A stretch of DNA of 64,000 bases from Phycisphaerae bacterium (GCA_018335035.1 JAGXKT010000005.1:1-64000); one strand, 5' to 3'; positions 1 through 9,992 are shown, counted from the stretch's first letter. Notes: generated by a model not told the origin, from the letters alone. Program-made: numbers and translations.

Positions 1-90
1 CAGACCTTCAGCCAGGTGCCCGAACCGGCGACGATGACGCTTCTGGGCCTCGGCGGGCTGGGCGTGCTGCTGCGACGCCGCAGACGCTAA
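1..90 (+). CDS. PEP-CTERM sorting-domain protein, C-terminal fragment
   Basis: Only the last 29 residues are in the window; the gene begins to the left. They read as a short V-P-E-P-A motif, a hydrophobic segment rich in Leu and Gly, and a run of five Arg before the TAA at 88-90. This is the standard PEP-CTERM tripartite sorting tail (PEP motif, membrane helix, basic stop), which in other bacteria is recognised by an exosortase for processing and surface or extracellular-matrix export. Nothing can be said about the mature protein. A strong terminator follows within 25 bases. Confidence 0.85.
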   Translation, partial: QTFSQVPEPATMTLLGLGGLGVLLRRRRR

Positions 91-114
91 CCCACACGCT
101 GCCTTGAATTCATC

Positions 115-149
115 GGCGGCGGTCCGCTTCAGGACCGCCGCTTTGTTTT
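115..149 (+). terminator. Rho-independent terminator after PEP-CTERM gene
   Basis: A perfect GC-rich stem (about 116-125 paired with 132-141, loop 126-131) is followed by a T-rich run, CTTTGTTTT, at 141-149. It ends the PEP-CTERM gene and lies before the 3' end of the convergent permease gene. Confidence 0.9.
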
Positions 150-178
150 GCGCGGAGGGCGCCGGGGTACTGCCGCGG

Positions 179-1024
179 TTACGTCAACCACAGCGCCCGG
201 ACGGCCTGGAGCGTCAGGTGGCCCCCGGCCAGCGCCAACAGCCCATAGACCACGCCCGCGAACGACCGCTCGCCGATGCGATGGTGCAGCGTCACGCCGA
301 GCAACGCCCCGCCGATCACGGCCGGAATCAGCACGGCCGAGGACGCCAGCGAGCCGCCGTGGATCATCCCCAGCCCGACGTACGGGATGAGCTTGATCTG
401 GTTCGCCAGCCAGTAGAACAGCACCGTCGTGGCGACGTAGCGGCTCTTGCCGAGCTTCTGGGGCAGCAGGTACATCGCGGTGACGGGCCCGGCTGCGTGG
501 GCGAGCGTGGACGTCACGCCCGCAACGCCGCCGAAGCCCAGTCCGGTCGGACGCCCCGGACGATAGGCCTGCGTCGTGCGGCGCGCTGATCGCAGGAGCT
601 GCAACGCCACGAAACCCAGCGAAATCAGGCCGATCGCCAGCTTCAATGCCGCGCCCGTGGCCGCATGCGGCTTGCCGGCGTCCGGGCCGACATGGCGAAA
701 GCTCCACAGCAGCGCCGCCCCCGCCCCGATACCCACGACAGTGCCGGGCAACAGCAGCAAGACCTGACGCAGCTCCCACTGCCCGCGCCAATGGATGAGG
801 GCGACGTAGTCGCACAGAATCAGCAGCGGCAGCATAATGCCCGTCGCGGCGGCCGCATCGCCGCCGCAGGCGTAGATCATGATCGGTACGGCCAGCAGAC
901 CGACGCCGCTACCGAAGCCGGACTTGGCCATGCTGACCAGCGCCGCCGAGAGGCCGCCCAACGCGAGGAACACGGCCGCGTTGACGCCCGGATTGTCCAG
1001 AATGAATGCGGTTTGGGCAAACAT
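179..1024 (-). CDS. TauE/SafE-family membrane permease (anion or sulfite/organosulfonate exporter-like)
   Basis: A 281-residue polytopic inner-membrane protein of the TauE/SafE family, whose members move small anions such as sulfite, sulfonates or acetate derivatives; the substrate here is unknown. Hydrophobic helices alternate with short loops, with family-type Gly-rich segments (a KSGFGSGVGLLAVP stretch near the N-terminus and a GGVAGVTSTLAHAAGP stretch in the second half). The start is set at the ATG at 1024: it has an AGGA Shine-Dalgarno about nine bases upstream, and a consensus-like promoter lies at 1060-1088, so longer upstream starts would fall inside the promoter. It is a distant paralog of the permease at 5202-6104. 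It is transcribed alone, divergently from rpoD. Confidence 0.85.
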   Translation of the reverse strand: MFAQTAFILDNPGVNAAVFLALGGLSAALVSMAKSGFGSGVGLLAVPIMIYACGGDAAAATGIMLPLLILCDYVALIHWRGQWELRQVLLLLPGTVVGIGAGAALLWSFRHVGPDAGKPHAATGAALKLAIGLISLGFVALQLLRSARRTTQAYRPGRPTGLGFGGVAGVTSTLAHAAGPVTAMYLLPQKLGKSRYVATTVLFYWLANQIKLIPYVGLGMIHGGSLASSAVLIPAVIGGALLGVTLHHRIGERSFAGVVYGLLALAGGHLTLQAVRALWLT

Positions 1025-1059
1025 CCGGTAATGTCCTGTCGCATCGTCCGAAGGCCGTG

Positions 1060-1088
1060 ATGATACGGAGGCGTGCGGCAAATGTCGA
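1060..1088 (-). promoter_or_regulatory. Sigma70-type promoter of TauE/SafE permease
   Basis: Read on the minus strand, a TCGACA -35 (1083-1088) and TATCAT -10 (1060-1065) are separated by 17 bp. The predicted start of transcription is about 29 bases before the ATG at 1024. Confidence 0.65.
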
Positions 1089-1134
1089 ACCGCCGCTGGC
1101 GGAGAATCGCGTTGACAGGACTAGGTGCGTTGCG

Positions 1135-1163
1135 TTGACAGGTCAGCCGGCCCCTCCTAAAAT
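1135..1163 (+). promoter_or_regulatory. Consensus promoter of rpoD
   Basis: A perfect TTGACA (1135-1140), a 17-bp spacer and TAAAAT (1158-1163). A second perfect TTGACA sits at 1112-1117, exactly 17 bp before the first, which may be a duplicated -35 or coincidence. Predicted leader is about 45 nt before the ATG at 1214. Confidence 0.85.
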
Positions 1164-1213
1164 GGCGGGGTTCGGGCCAAGAAGCCGCCGAGGGACCAAC
1201 CCGGGAGCCGCAC

Positions 1214-2902
<1,689 letters not shown>

Positions 2903-3008
2903 CCGCTCGGGCGGCACTGCGAAAGTCACGGGGAGTTCCTGCCGATACGGAAAGCGACGGTGTCGGTACGTGGCCGACCCGACGGTTGACCGGCAAGAAG
3001 GCACGATC

Positions 3009-3899
3009 ATGGAATCGCCCCGCCCTCGCCCCTCGTTCGGCATGATTCTGTCGCTTCCCGTGTCGTTGGCGCTGATTGGCGCGTTTTTCCTGCCGTGGAT
3101 CGAGGTGTCGTGTGGCGCGATGGAGGCGCCATTCGCGGCCATGAACGAATTCGGGCCCGGACCGGGTGAGATACTCGATCTGCCCGGCGCGGACGAGCCC
3201 ATCGCCACCACCAGTGGGTGGCAGCTCGCTGAAGGCACACTCGAGCCGACCGGAGCATTGCCAGTCGATCCGGAGGCCAATGAAGGCGCAGACGATGCCG
3301 AGATCCCGCGGCCGCGGCGTTGGGTCTTCGCGGGGCTGGTCCTGCCGATACTGATGGCATTACTGTCGCTTCTTGGGCTCACCGGACATCTGACGCGCGC
3401 CGGATCGGGCAAAGGTGTGGCCGTGTTCGCTCTGGGCGGGCTGGCGTGCATGGTGGCCGTTTGGTCAGTGGACTACATCAGCGACGACATGGTCACCGCC
3501 ATGACGGAACGAATGGACGCGTCGGGCAACAAGCCCTGCCCCGTCACCGTCAAGCAGACGGAGGACGCGATCAGCGAATTCATCGCCACGCGGCACACGC
3601 CGTGGTTCTGGGCGACGATGGGCGCTTACGGGTTCACGGCGCTTCTGGGTTTGGGCGTTGCCGCCGGACCGGGGCAATCCAGGACGCCGACGCACTACCA
3701 CGTTGACACCTGGGCCGACGCCGAGCAACCGGAGAAGTACAAGGCCTCTTCGACGCCGCTGCCATCCGGAAGTCGCGCCCGTCAGCCGTCGTTCCGCACC
3801 TCGCCAGCGCAGGCCACCGGTGAGATGCGCACGCCGGCGCATCGCTGCGGCGACGAGCGGCAGTCAGACAGCGACTTGAGCTTCGGCGAAGATCTGTAG
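3009..3899 (+). CDS. Four-helix membrane protein of unknown function, paralog of 17038-17934
   Basis: A 296-residue hypothetical inner-membrane protein. An N-terminal helix contains a G-A-FFLPW motif, followed by an extracytoplasmic segment with SGWQLAEG, then three more predicted helices (about 115-140, 150-170 and 210-235) and a hydrophilic C-terminal tail. The FFLPW plus [AG]W[NQ]LAEG arrangement and overall topology are shared with the last gene of the Tad operon (17038-17934), so the two appear to be diverged paralogs. I do not recognise the family. The start ATG is chosen because AAGAAGG lies about seven bases upstream and the first helix follows; the frame is open further upstream but overlaps rpoD. 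Confidence 0.7.
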   Translation: MESPRPRPSFGMILSLPVSLALIGAFFLPWIEVSCGAMEAPFAAMNEFGPGPGEILDLPGADEPIATTSGWQLAEGTLEPTGALPVDPEANEGADDAEIPRPRRWVFAGLVLPILMALLSLLGLTGHLTRAGSGKGVAVFALGGLACMVAVWSVDYISDDMVTAMTERMDASGNKPCPVTVKQTEDAISEFIATRHTPWFWATMGAYGFTALLGLGVAAGPGQSRTPTHYHVDTWADAEQPEKYKASSTPLPSGSRARQPSFRTSPAQATGEMRTPAHRCGDERQSDSDLSFGEDL

Positions 3900-3931
3900 C
3901 GTCGTAGCGAGGAACAAAGTGCTTCCCGCGC

Positions 3932-3961
3932 TTGCCTGAGCCGTCGGGCGGCGGCTACAGT
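3932..3961 (+). promoter_or_regulatory. Promoter of radical SAM gene, leaderless arrangement
   Basis: TTGCCT (3932-3937), 18 bp, TACAGT (3956-3961). Exactly six bases separate the -10 from the ATG at 3968, so the predicted transcript would begin at the start codon. Confidence 0.55.
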
Positions 3962-3967
3962 AACATG

Positions 3968-5005
3968 ATGAAGCCGCCGGCGCTGAATCCGACTGGCAAG
4001 AAGTGGCGGCTCTTCCGCGCCTGGTGCGGAGGGCATCCTGTCTGGTGCTCCTGGCAGGTGACGTATCGCTGCAATTTCCGCTGCCGCTTCTGCGGATACT
4101 GGCACGATGCCCTCGGGCGACAGCCCGAACCGTCACCAAGCGCCTACGCCGAAGGATCGGTCAAACTGGCCTCGTTCGGCACGCTGCTGATCTCGCTGGC
4201 CGGCGGCGAGCCGATGCTGCGAACCGACCTGCCGGAGATTGTCCGCGTCGTCGGCCGGCATCACTTCCCGTTCGTGACGACCAACGGGTGGTTCGTCACG
4301 CCCGACAGCGCCGCCGAGTTGATGCGCGCCGGCGTCTGGGGCGTCTCGGTGAGCATCGACTACGCCGACGCAGACCGCCACGATGCGCGCCGCGGCATGG
4401 TCGGCGCATGGCAGCAGGCGTGGCGCGCCGTCGAACTGCTGTCGGCCGCGCGCGTGCACCGCTGGCAACGGGTCAACGTCTTGTCCGTGCTGATGGATGA
4501 CAACATCGACCACATGGAGCCGCTCGTGGCGATGGCGGCCGAGCGGGGCGCGTATTTCATGGTCCAGCCGTACGGCATGCGCAAGACCGGGGCGGCCGGC
4601 TATGCGCATCACGACGGCGCGGTGGCGCCGCGCTTGCTGGCGCTGCGCCGGCGCTGGGCAAACTTCCTGTCCAACCCGTGGTACCTCCGGCAATTCGACC
4701 GGTTTCTCAACGACGGCGTTCCCGGCTGTCGTGCGGGGCGTTCCTTCTTCAACATCGATTCAACCGGCGATGTCGCCCTGTGCGTCGAGCAGAAGGACCG
4801 CCCGGTGGCCAACCTGTTCCGGGACGACGTAGCCACGATCCGCCGACGACTGACCCGAGCGGCCCGGACGAATACCTGTCGCGACTGCTGGTACAACTGC
4901 CGCGGCGAGATTGAATCTCTCTACCGCCCCGACGGGCTGGCCGCTTCGCTGCCGACGCTGCTGCTGGATCGCGGCGCCGCGCGAACGCGCCCGAAATCAC
5001 TTTGA
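3968..5005 (+). CDS. Radical SAM protein with SPASM-like C-terminus
   Basis: A 345-residue radical S-adenosylmethionine enzyme. The [4Fe-4S] cluster motif CxxxCxxC is at Cys35, Cys39 and Cys42 (YRCNFRCRFC), followed by the SAM-binding GGEP-type segment (SLAGGEPMLR). The C-terminal part carries further cysteines (PGCRAG, LCVEQ, CRDCWYNC) like the auxiliary-cluster SPASM/Twitch region of MoaA/PqqE-type proteins. The reaction and substrate are not identifiable; no peptide precursor or cofactor genes flank it. Two adjacent ATGs (3965, 3968) are possible starts; the second is preferred because a promoter -10 ends six bases before it, and there is no Shine-Dalgarno. Confidence 0.85.
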   Translation: MKPPALNPTGKKWRLFRAWCGGHPVWCSWQVTYRCNFRCRFCGYWHDALGRQPEPSPSAYAEGSVKLASFGTLLISLAGGEPMLRTDLPEIVRVVGRHHFPFVTTNGWFVTPDSAAELMRAGVWGVSVSIDYADADRHDARRGMVGAWQQAWRAVELLSAARVHRWQRVNVLSVLMDDNIDHMEPLVAMAAERGAYFMVQPYGMRKTGAAGYAHHDGAVAPRLLALRRRWANFLSNPWYLRQFDRFLNDGVPGCRAGRSFFNIDSTGDVALCVEQKDRPVANLFRDDVATIRRRLTRAARTNTCRDCWYNCRGEIESLYRPDGLAASLPTLLLDRGAARTRPKSL

Positions 5006-5017
5006 CGCTGCGGCGGC

Positions 5018-5046
5018 TTGCCTTCGCTGTGCCGATGCCCTAGCGT
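5018..5046 (+). promoter_or_regulatory. Promoter of small membrane protein / TauE-SafE pair
   Basis: TTGCCT (5018-5023), 17 bp, TAGCGT (5041-5046), about 27 bases before the ATG at 5074. Confidence 0.5.
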
Positions 5047-5073
5047 GTGGCTTTCCTCCGCGAGGTTCGCGCC

Positions 5074-5211
5074 ATGGGAACGCTGCTCAAGATCGCGCTG
5101 TACGTGCTGCTGCCACTGGTTTGGGGCGTTGGGGTTGAATATGCCTTCGCACGGCTGCGCCGGTGGCGCTATCGGCGCGCCATGATGCGAAAGGACACGC
5201 CGTGCACGTGA
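5074..5211 (+). CDS. Small single-helix membrane protein (45 aa)
   Basis: A short reading frame of 45 codons with an ATG preceded by CGAGG (six to seven bases upstream). The product has a hydrophobic N-terminal helix (LLKIALYVLLPLVWGVGV), then a strongly basic tail (RLRRWRYRRAMMRK). It overlaps the GTG start of the downstream TauE/SafE permease by ten bases, as expected for translational coupling, and a plausible promoter precedes it. It may be an accessory subunit or leader for the permease. No family is recognised. The coding call rests on the ribosome site, hydrophobic pattern and overlap, not on homology. Confidence 0.55.
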   Translation: MGTLLKIALYVLLPLVWGVGVEYAFARLRRWRYRRAMMRKDTPCT

Positions 5212-6104
5212 TCGGCCTGTCGATGGCATCGCTTCTGGAGCTGCCGCAGGCCGAATTGGCGAACGGCGGACCGCTGGTGGTGCTGCTGGTGGCGCTGGGG
5301 CTGGGCATCGGCACTCTGACCGGGCTGTTCGGCGTCGGCGGGGCCTTCCTGCTCAACCCCATCCTCATCATCGTCTTCGGCATGAGCGAAGCGACGGTCA
5401 TCGGAAGCTCGTTGAGCTTCACCATCGGCACCGGCGCCGGCGGCACGGCCCGCCACATGCGCCGCGGCAACGTGGAGTTCCGCAGCATGTTCATCATCGG
5501 CGTCGGAGCGATCGTCGGCGCCGTGCTCGGCGCGGATCTGCTCGTGTGGCTTCAGAAATCCCTCGGAGCCACAGCTTACGAGAGCACCATTCGCGCCTCG
5601 TATCTGGCCTTGCTGCTGCTGACGGCGTGGGTGACGTTTCGCGACCCGTCCGCGACGGCCAGCCGTCACAGCGTGCTCCAGCGAACGCCAATCCCCCCAC
5701 ACGTCAAGCTTCCGGCCGCGAAACTCGCCGGCGTGTCGGTTCCCGGCCTGGTCGGTGTCGGCGTGCTGATCGGACTGACAAAGGGGCTTCTGGGCATCGG
5801 CGGCGGCGTGCTGTTTATGCCGTTGCTGTTGCTGGTGGTGGGCTTGTCCGCCCACCAGGCCGTCGGTACCAGCTTGGGCGTGGTCCTGTTCAGTTCGGCC
5901 GCCGGCACGATCCAGCACGGACTGCACGACAATGTAAACCTGGTGATGGTGATGGCGTTGGTGGTGGGTAGTTCGGTCGGCGTTCAGGCCGGCGCGTGGA
6001 TGTGCGAGCGACTCGCCGCCCGCCGGCTGCGACGCTACTTCGCCGCGATCGCTTTTCTAGCGGCGGTCATGGTCGCCGCCGACCTGATCCGAAAGCTGAC
6101 CTAG
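5202..6104 (+). CDS. TauE/SafE-family membrane permease
   Basis: A 300-residue polytopic permease with the classical duplicated TauE/SafE layout. Repeat one has GLFGVGGAFLLNPIL and repeat two has GLLGIGGGVLFMPLLL, the Gly-rich signature helices that mark the transport core. Members export or import small anions (sulfite, sulfoacetate, taurine-derived compounds); the substrate is unknown. A GTG start at 5202 is chosen because AAAGGA ends six bases upstream, while a later ATG at 5223 lacks a ribosome site. It overlaps the preceding 45-codon gene and probably shares its transcript. The second TauE/SafE protein in the window, at 179-1024, is more divergent. Confidence 0.9.
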   Translation: MHVIGLSMASLLELPQAELANGGPLVVLLVALGLGIGTLTGLFGVGGAFLLNPILIIVFGMSEATVIGSSLSFTIGTGAGGTARHMRRGNVEFRSMFIIGVGAIVGAVLGADLLVWLQKSLGATAYESTIRASYLALLLLTAWVTFRDPSATASRHSVLQRTPIPPHVKLPAAKLAGVSVPGLVGVGVLIGLTKGLLGIGGGVLFMPLLLLVVGLSAHQAVGTSLGVVLFSSAAGTIQHGLHDNVNLVMVMALVVGSSVGVQAGAWMCERLAARRLRRYFAAIAFLAAVMVAADLIRKLT

Positions 6105-6112
6105 GTTTTCCG

Positions 6113-6141
6113 TTGACTGGGAGCTGTCTGCAGCGTAATTT
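6113..6141 (+). promoter_or_regulatory. Promoter of secreted hypothetical gene
   Basis: TTGACT (6113-6118), 17 bp, TAATTT (6136-6141), about 65 bases upstream of the ATG at 6208. Confidence 0.65.
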
Positions 6142-6207
6142 ATGGGCTGTTGGCGGGTTCAATCGGCCGACGGTGTCCCCGCGCCGTCCTCTGCAGGAGT
6201 ACAAGAC

Positions 6208-6867
6208 ATGAGACAGGCACTATACAGGGTCTTGGCGTCGGTGATACTGTTCGCGCTCGTCGGCGACAGCACAGGCGAGACGCCCCGCCCGTCGGTCCTC
6301 GAAGAGGACTGGCAGTTCGAGTTCAAGTTCAAGAACCTACAGCCGTTGCGCCTGAAAGTCGGTAGCGAGATCAAGCTGTACTGGTATTTGCGCTATACCG
6401 TTATGAACCGGACGGGCGCCGACCGCACGTTCACGCCGGAGTTCGTGCTTTACTCCGAAAGGGGCACACTGCTGAAGGCCGACGAGCACGTCCCGCCCGA
6501 CGCGTACCGAATCATCAAGAAACGGCACAACAACCCGCTGCTGCGACGCAACGCCGCGATGAACGGCAAGTTGCTTCAGGGCGAGGACAACGCCAAGCAC
6601 GGCGTGGCAATCTGGCCGGATTTCGACGCCGCGAGCGGTAGCGTAGATATCTTCATCGGCGGCCTCAGCGGCGAGAACAAGCAAATCGTGCTGCCGGTGC
6701 CCATCCGCAAGACGCTACGGACGGCCGAGGGCACCACGCGCGAGTCCGAAAAACGGACGATCGTGCTGTCCAAGACGCTGAACCTTCGGTTTGAGATCCC
6801 GGGTGAGGCGGCCGCCCGGCACCGCGTCACACCGAAGCTGACCGCTGCCAAGTGGGTGATGCGCTAG
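6208..6867 (+). CDS. Secreted hypothetical protein
   Basis: A 219-residue protein with an N-terminal signal peptide (MRQALYRVLASVILFALVG, cleavage likely shortly after). The rest is soluble, beta-rich in appearance, with a YWYLRYTVMNRTGADRTF segment typical of immunoglobulin-like or copper-binding-like folds, but I cannot name the family. The start ATG at 6208 has an AGGAG ribosome site (GCAGGAGTACAAG) and begins exactly at the signal peptide; an upstream ATG at 6142 is rejected. It has its own promoter and is followed by the rpmA promoter, so it is probably monocistronic. Confidence 0.7.
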   Translation: MRQALYRVLASVILFALVGDSTGETPRPSVLEEDWQFEFKFKNLQPLRLKVGSEIKLYWYLRYTVMNRTGADRTFTPEFVLYSERGTLLKADEHVPPDAYRIIKKRHNNPLLRRNAAMNGKLLQGEDNAKHGVAIWPDFDAASGSVDIFIGGLSGENKQIVLPVPIRKTLRTAEGTTRESEKRTIVLSKTLNLRFEIPGEAAARHRVTPKLTAAKWVMR

Positions 6868-6868
6868 G

Positions 6869-6897
6869 TTGACACAAGCCGCGCCGCTCAGTATCCT
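6869..6897 (+). promoter_or_regulatory. Promoter of rpmA
   Basis: Perfect TTGACA (6869-6874), 17 bp, TATCCT (6892-6897), beginning directly after the stop of the upstream gene. Predicted leader is about 30 nt. Confidence 0.8.
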
Positions 6898-6934
6898 AGA
6901 AGGTTCGACGCGTAGGCGGCAGGAGTAGGATTCC

Positions 6935-7168
6935 ATGGCACACAAGAAGGGACAGGGCTCAACCCGGAACGGACGCGACAGCCAGGGACAGCGTCGCGGC
7001 GTCAAGCGCTACGGCGGGCAATCCGTTCGCGCCGGGGGAATCATCATCCGCCAGTGCGGCACGCCGCTCAAACCGGGCGCCAATGTCGCCCGTGGCCGCG
7101 ACGACACCCTCTACGCGCTGAGCGAGGGCATGGTCACCTTCCGCGGCCGTTTCGTCGACGTGGTGTAG
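6935..7168 (+). CDS. rpmA: 50S ribosomal protein L27
   Basis: A 77-residue large-subunit ribosomal protein placed at the peptidyl-transferase centre. The N-terminus is canonical ([18 protein letters not shown]), followed by [17 protein letters not shown] and [12 protein letters not shown]. It is slightly short compared with the usual 84-94 residues, losing only the variable tail. In most bacteria rpmA follows rplU and precedes obg; here rplU is absent and a secreted protein gene separates rpmA from obgE. It has a strong promoter of its own. Confidence 0.97.
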   Translation: MAHKKGQGSTRNGRDSQGQRRGVKRYGGQSVRAGGIIIRQCGTPLKPGANVARGRDDTLYALSEGMVTFRGRFVDVV

Positions 7169-7293
7169 TGGCGCTGCGGCCAACAGACGCCCGCGGCGCG
7201 GGCGCAATTCGCTCCAGTCGGCATCGCGTTGCCCGTCTTGTCCCGTGATGTCGCGGCACGGCATCGGCCCGGACAACCCAAGGAGACCGAGAA

Positions 7294-8940
7294 ATGCCTC
7301 CCTTGACATCCGCATCGCGCACAAGACTGCTTCTCGTTCTCGTGGCGGCCGGGGTCATCGTGGTCGTCTGCCCGCCTTCGCTCAGCGCCGCCGACGACGC
7401 GCGACTCATCATCCCGGCCGAGTTCGGCGACAGCACCACCACCATGTGGGCGCCCACGCTGGAATGGACGCTTCCCAACGACGACTCCTACGACGGCAAC
7501 CCGTTCGACCTCGTCGCGCGGGTGACGTTTACCCGCAAAGGTGGCGGAACCCGCGTCACCGAGATGTTCTACGCCGGCGACGATGCGTGGAAATTCCGCT
7601 TCACCGGCACGCGAACGGGCACGTGGACCTTCACCACGCAGGCCGACGGGAACAACGGCACGACGAACGACCCCGAGCTTCACGGCCGGGGCGGCACGAT
7701 CACCGTCAAACCGAACCCCAACGCCCGCATGACCGGCTTTCTGACGAGCCAGGGCACCAAGTACGCCGTGCAGGTCGGAAACGACGCCCACTTGGAGGGC
7801 TTTCGCTTCAACGCGTTCATGCACGGCAAGCTGGCCGAGGCATACGACATCGAGAAGGCCGACTTGTTCGAGCCACTGACGACGGACGCCGACCGCGCCC
7901 GGCTGCAAACCTACCTCGACACCTACGTGCGAGCCGTCGCCGAGCACGGCTGCAACGCGGTGTTCCAGGCCGTCCACTGCCGCTGGTTCGAGATGGACCC
8001 CGACAAGAGGGGCCACGACAGGTTGGATGATCGTTCCGACAACGCCAGTCCGGACCCACGCACCTTCGAGCGGTTGGAGATGCTGTGGGCGACAGCGCGA
8101 CAGCACGGGCTCCGCGTACACCTCTGGGCCTGGGGCGACGAGGCCCGCAAGTGGACGCCCATCGGCGTCGGCGGGCTCAACGGTGTTCCGGATCGCCGCC
8201 TCCAGCGCTACATCGCCGCGCGGCTGGGCCCCCTGCCCGGCTGGACCATGGGTTACGGCTTTGACCTGCAGGAATGGACCAAGGAAGAAGACCTCAGGAA
8301 GTGGGCCGCGTACCTGCACGAGCACTTCGGCTGGCAGCACATGCTCTGGGGACGCGGCCGCTCGAATGAGGAACTCGACGTCAAGAGCTACTCCGGATAT
8401 GGCGTCAAATCCTACGATCGGATCGTCAAGGACCTGGCTTCCGACCCGGACCGCCCCCACCTCTACGAGGAGCGCGACAGCTATCGCCGGCCGCGTGGCG
8501 GGCTGACCCAGGACGGGTCGCGCCGGTTCATGTGGAACCAGACGCTGGCCGGCGGCATAGGCGGCTTCTGGGGCCACTACAGCGGACGCCTCTACAAGGG
8601 CGAATACCCGAACCCCGAGCAATTTGCCTGCTGCCGCGAGTTCTGGCGTGGGCGGTTTCTGCTGGAAATGGAACGGGCCGAGGACCTGACCGACGGGCAC
8701 GCCCTGGCGACGCCGGACGGCAAGCACTACGCGTTCTACAAGCCCGACGCCGAGCGCATCACGCTGGACTTGTCCAAGGCGAGCGGCACGCTGCGCGCCG
8801 TGGCGGTGGACGCCACGAAGGCCTATCGCGAGATCGACCTCGGCCGGCTCAAGCCCGGCAAGCACACCTGGAAGGCGCCGCGCAAGAGCGACTGGGCGAT
8901 CGCCGTCGGCGTATTCCCTACCCGAGATGACGAGGACTAG
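7294..8940 (+). CDS. Secreted DUF5060-type protein, putative glycoside-hydrolase-like
   Basis: A 548-residue exported protein. Residues 1-32 form a signal peptide ending near SLSAAD. Residues of about 45-140 resemble the DUF5060 beta-sandwich (FDLVARVTFTRKGGGTRV, GTWTFTTQADG) found at the N-terminus of many planctomycete and Bacteroidetes glycoside-hydrolase-like proteins. The middle (about 150-470) resembles a TIM-barrel region with aromatic and acidic residues (HLWAWGDEARKW, MLWGRGRSNEELD, GFWGHYSG). The C-terminus (about 480-548) resembles the small putative collagen-binding beta-domain. Catalytic residues cannot be assigned with confidence. AAGGAG lies about ten bases before the ATG. It interrupts the usual rpmA-obg pairing. 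Confidence 0.75.
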   Translation: MPPLTSASRTRLLLVLVAAGVIVVVCPPSLSAADDARLIIPAEFGDSTTTMWAPTLEWTLPNDDSYDGNPFDLVARVTFTRKGGGTRVTEMFYAGDDAWKFRFTGTRTGTWTFTTQADGNNGTTNDPELHGRGGTITVKPNPNARMTGFLTSQGTKYAVQVGNDAHLEGFRFNAFMHGKLAEAYDIEKADLFEPLTTDADRARLQTYLDTYVRAVAEHGCNAVFQAVHCRWFEMDPDKRGHDRLDDRSDNASPDPRTFERLEMLWATARQHGLRVHLWAWGDEARKWTPIGVGGLNGVPDRRLQRYIAARLGPLPGWTMGYGFDLQEWTKEEDLRKWAAYLHEHFGWQHMLWGRGRSNEELDVKSYSGYGVKSYDRIVKDLASDPDRPHLYEERDSYRRPRGGLTQDGSRRFMWNQTLAGGIGGFWGHYSGRLYKGEYPNPEQFACCREFWRGRFLLEMERAEDLTDGHALATPDGKHYAFYKPDAERITLDLSKASGTLRAVAVDATKAYREIDLGRLKPGKHTWKAPRKSDWAIAVGVFPTRDDED

Positions 8941-8981
8941 CCGCGCCGACCGGCCAGCGGGCGAGCGGGCCGCGTGCACCC

Positions 8982-9968
8982 ATGTTCGTTGACGAAGCCC
9001 AGATCGTCGCCATCGCCGGAAACGGCGGCAACGGATGCGTGGCCTTCCGACGGGAGAAGTTCATCCCGCGCGGTGGGCCCAACGGCGGCGACGGCGGCAA
9101 CGGCGGCAGCGTGTTCGTGGTCGCCGACGAGGCGTACACGACGCTCCAACACCTGGCGGGCAAGCACCACTGGCGGGCGCAGCGCGGCGGACACGGCGAA
9201 GGCAGCAACCGTCACGGGCGCAACGGTCAGGACGTCCACGTCCGCGTACCGCCGGGGACGGTCATCCGCGACGCGATCACCAAGGTGACGCTCAAGGACC
9301 TCGCCGAGCCGGGCGCGTCGGTCTGCCTGGCCCGGGGCGGACGCGGCGGACGGGGAAACACCTTCTTCAAGAGCGCGACCAACCAGGCGCCGAGGAATGC
9401 CGAGCCCGGAGAGCCCGGAGAGCAGCGCACATGCGACCTGGAACTCAAGCTCGTCGCCGATGCCGGGCTCGTGGGCAAGCCCAACGCCGGAAAAAGCACA
9501 CTGCTGTCGCGGCTTTCGGCAGCCCGCCCGAAGGTCGCCGCCTACCCTTTCACGACGTTGGCGCCGTGCCTGGGCATCGTCGAGTTGGTCGATTTCCGGC
9601 GGTTCGTTCTGGCCGACATCCCCGGCCTGATCGCCGGCGCCCACGAGGGGGCGGGTCTGGGCGATGAGTTCCTCCGCCATATTGAGCGGACCCGCCTGCT
9701 GGTCCACGTGGTGGATATGTGTCCGCCGGACGGCGATCCGGTCGCCGCCTACCGGACCATCCGCGATGAATTGGCCGGCTACTCGCCCGTCCTGACCGAA
9801 CGTGAGGAGCTGGTGGTGGCCAATAAGATGGACCTGACGGGCAGCGACGCCGCGCTGGACCGTCTGCGACACGACGTTGGCGCTGACGTCATCGCAATCA
9901 GCGCCGTGACCGGCGCCGGGTTTGAGGCATTGACCGAGCGGATCTGGGCCGCACTTGCCTCCACGTGA
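8982..9968 (+). CDS. obgE: Obg-family GTPase (ribosome assembly)
   Basis: A 328-residue Obg/CgtA GTPase acting in 50S maturation and stress signalling. The glycine-rich Obg fold fills residues 1-155 (GNGGNGCVAFRREKF, PNGGDGGNGGSV, RGGRGGRGN). The G domain follows: P-loop GKPNAGKST, switch G2 TTL, DIPG for G3, NKMD for G4 and SAVTG for G5. The C-terminal OCT domain of some orthologs is missing, as in many bacteria. No strong ribosome site is visible before the ATG at 8982. It may be read through from rpmA and the DUF5060 gene. Confidence 0.96.
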   Translation: MFVDEAQIVAIAGNGGNGCVAFRREKFIPRGGPNGGDGGNGGSVFVVADEAYTTLQHLAGKHHWRAQRGGHGEGSNRHGRNGQDVHVRVPPGTVIRDAITKVTLKDLAEPGASVCLARGGRGGRGNTFFKSATNQAPRNAEPGEPGEQRTCDLELKLVADAGLVGKPNAGKSTLLSRLSAARPKVAAYPFTTLAPCLGIVELVDFRRFVLADIPGLIAGAHEGAGLGDEFLRHIERTRLLVHVVDMCPPDGDPVAAYRTIRDELAGYSPVLTEREELVVANKMDLTGSDAALDRLRHDVGADVIAISAVTGAGFEALTERIWAALAST

Positions 9969-9992
9969 GCAGCGCGGACAATGACATGCCCT

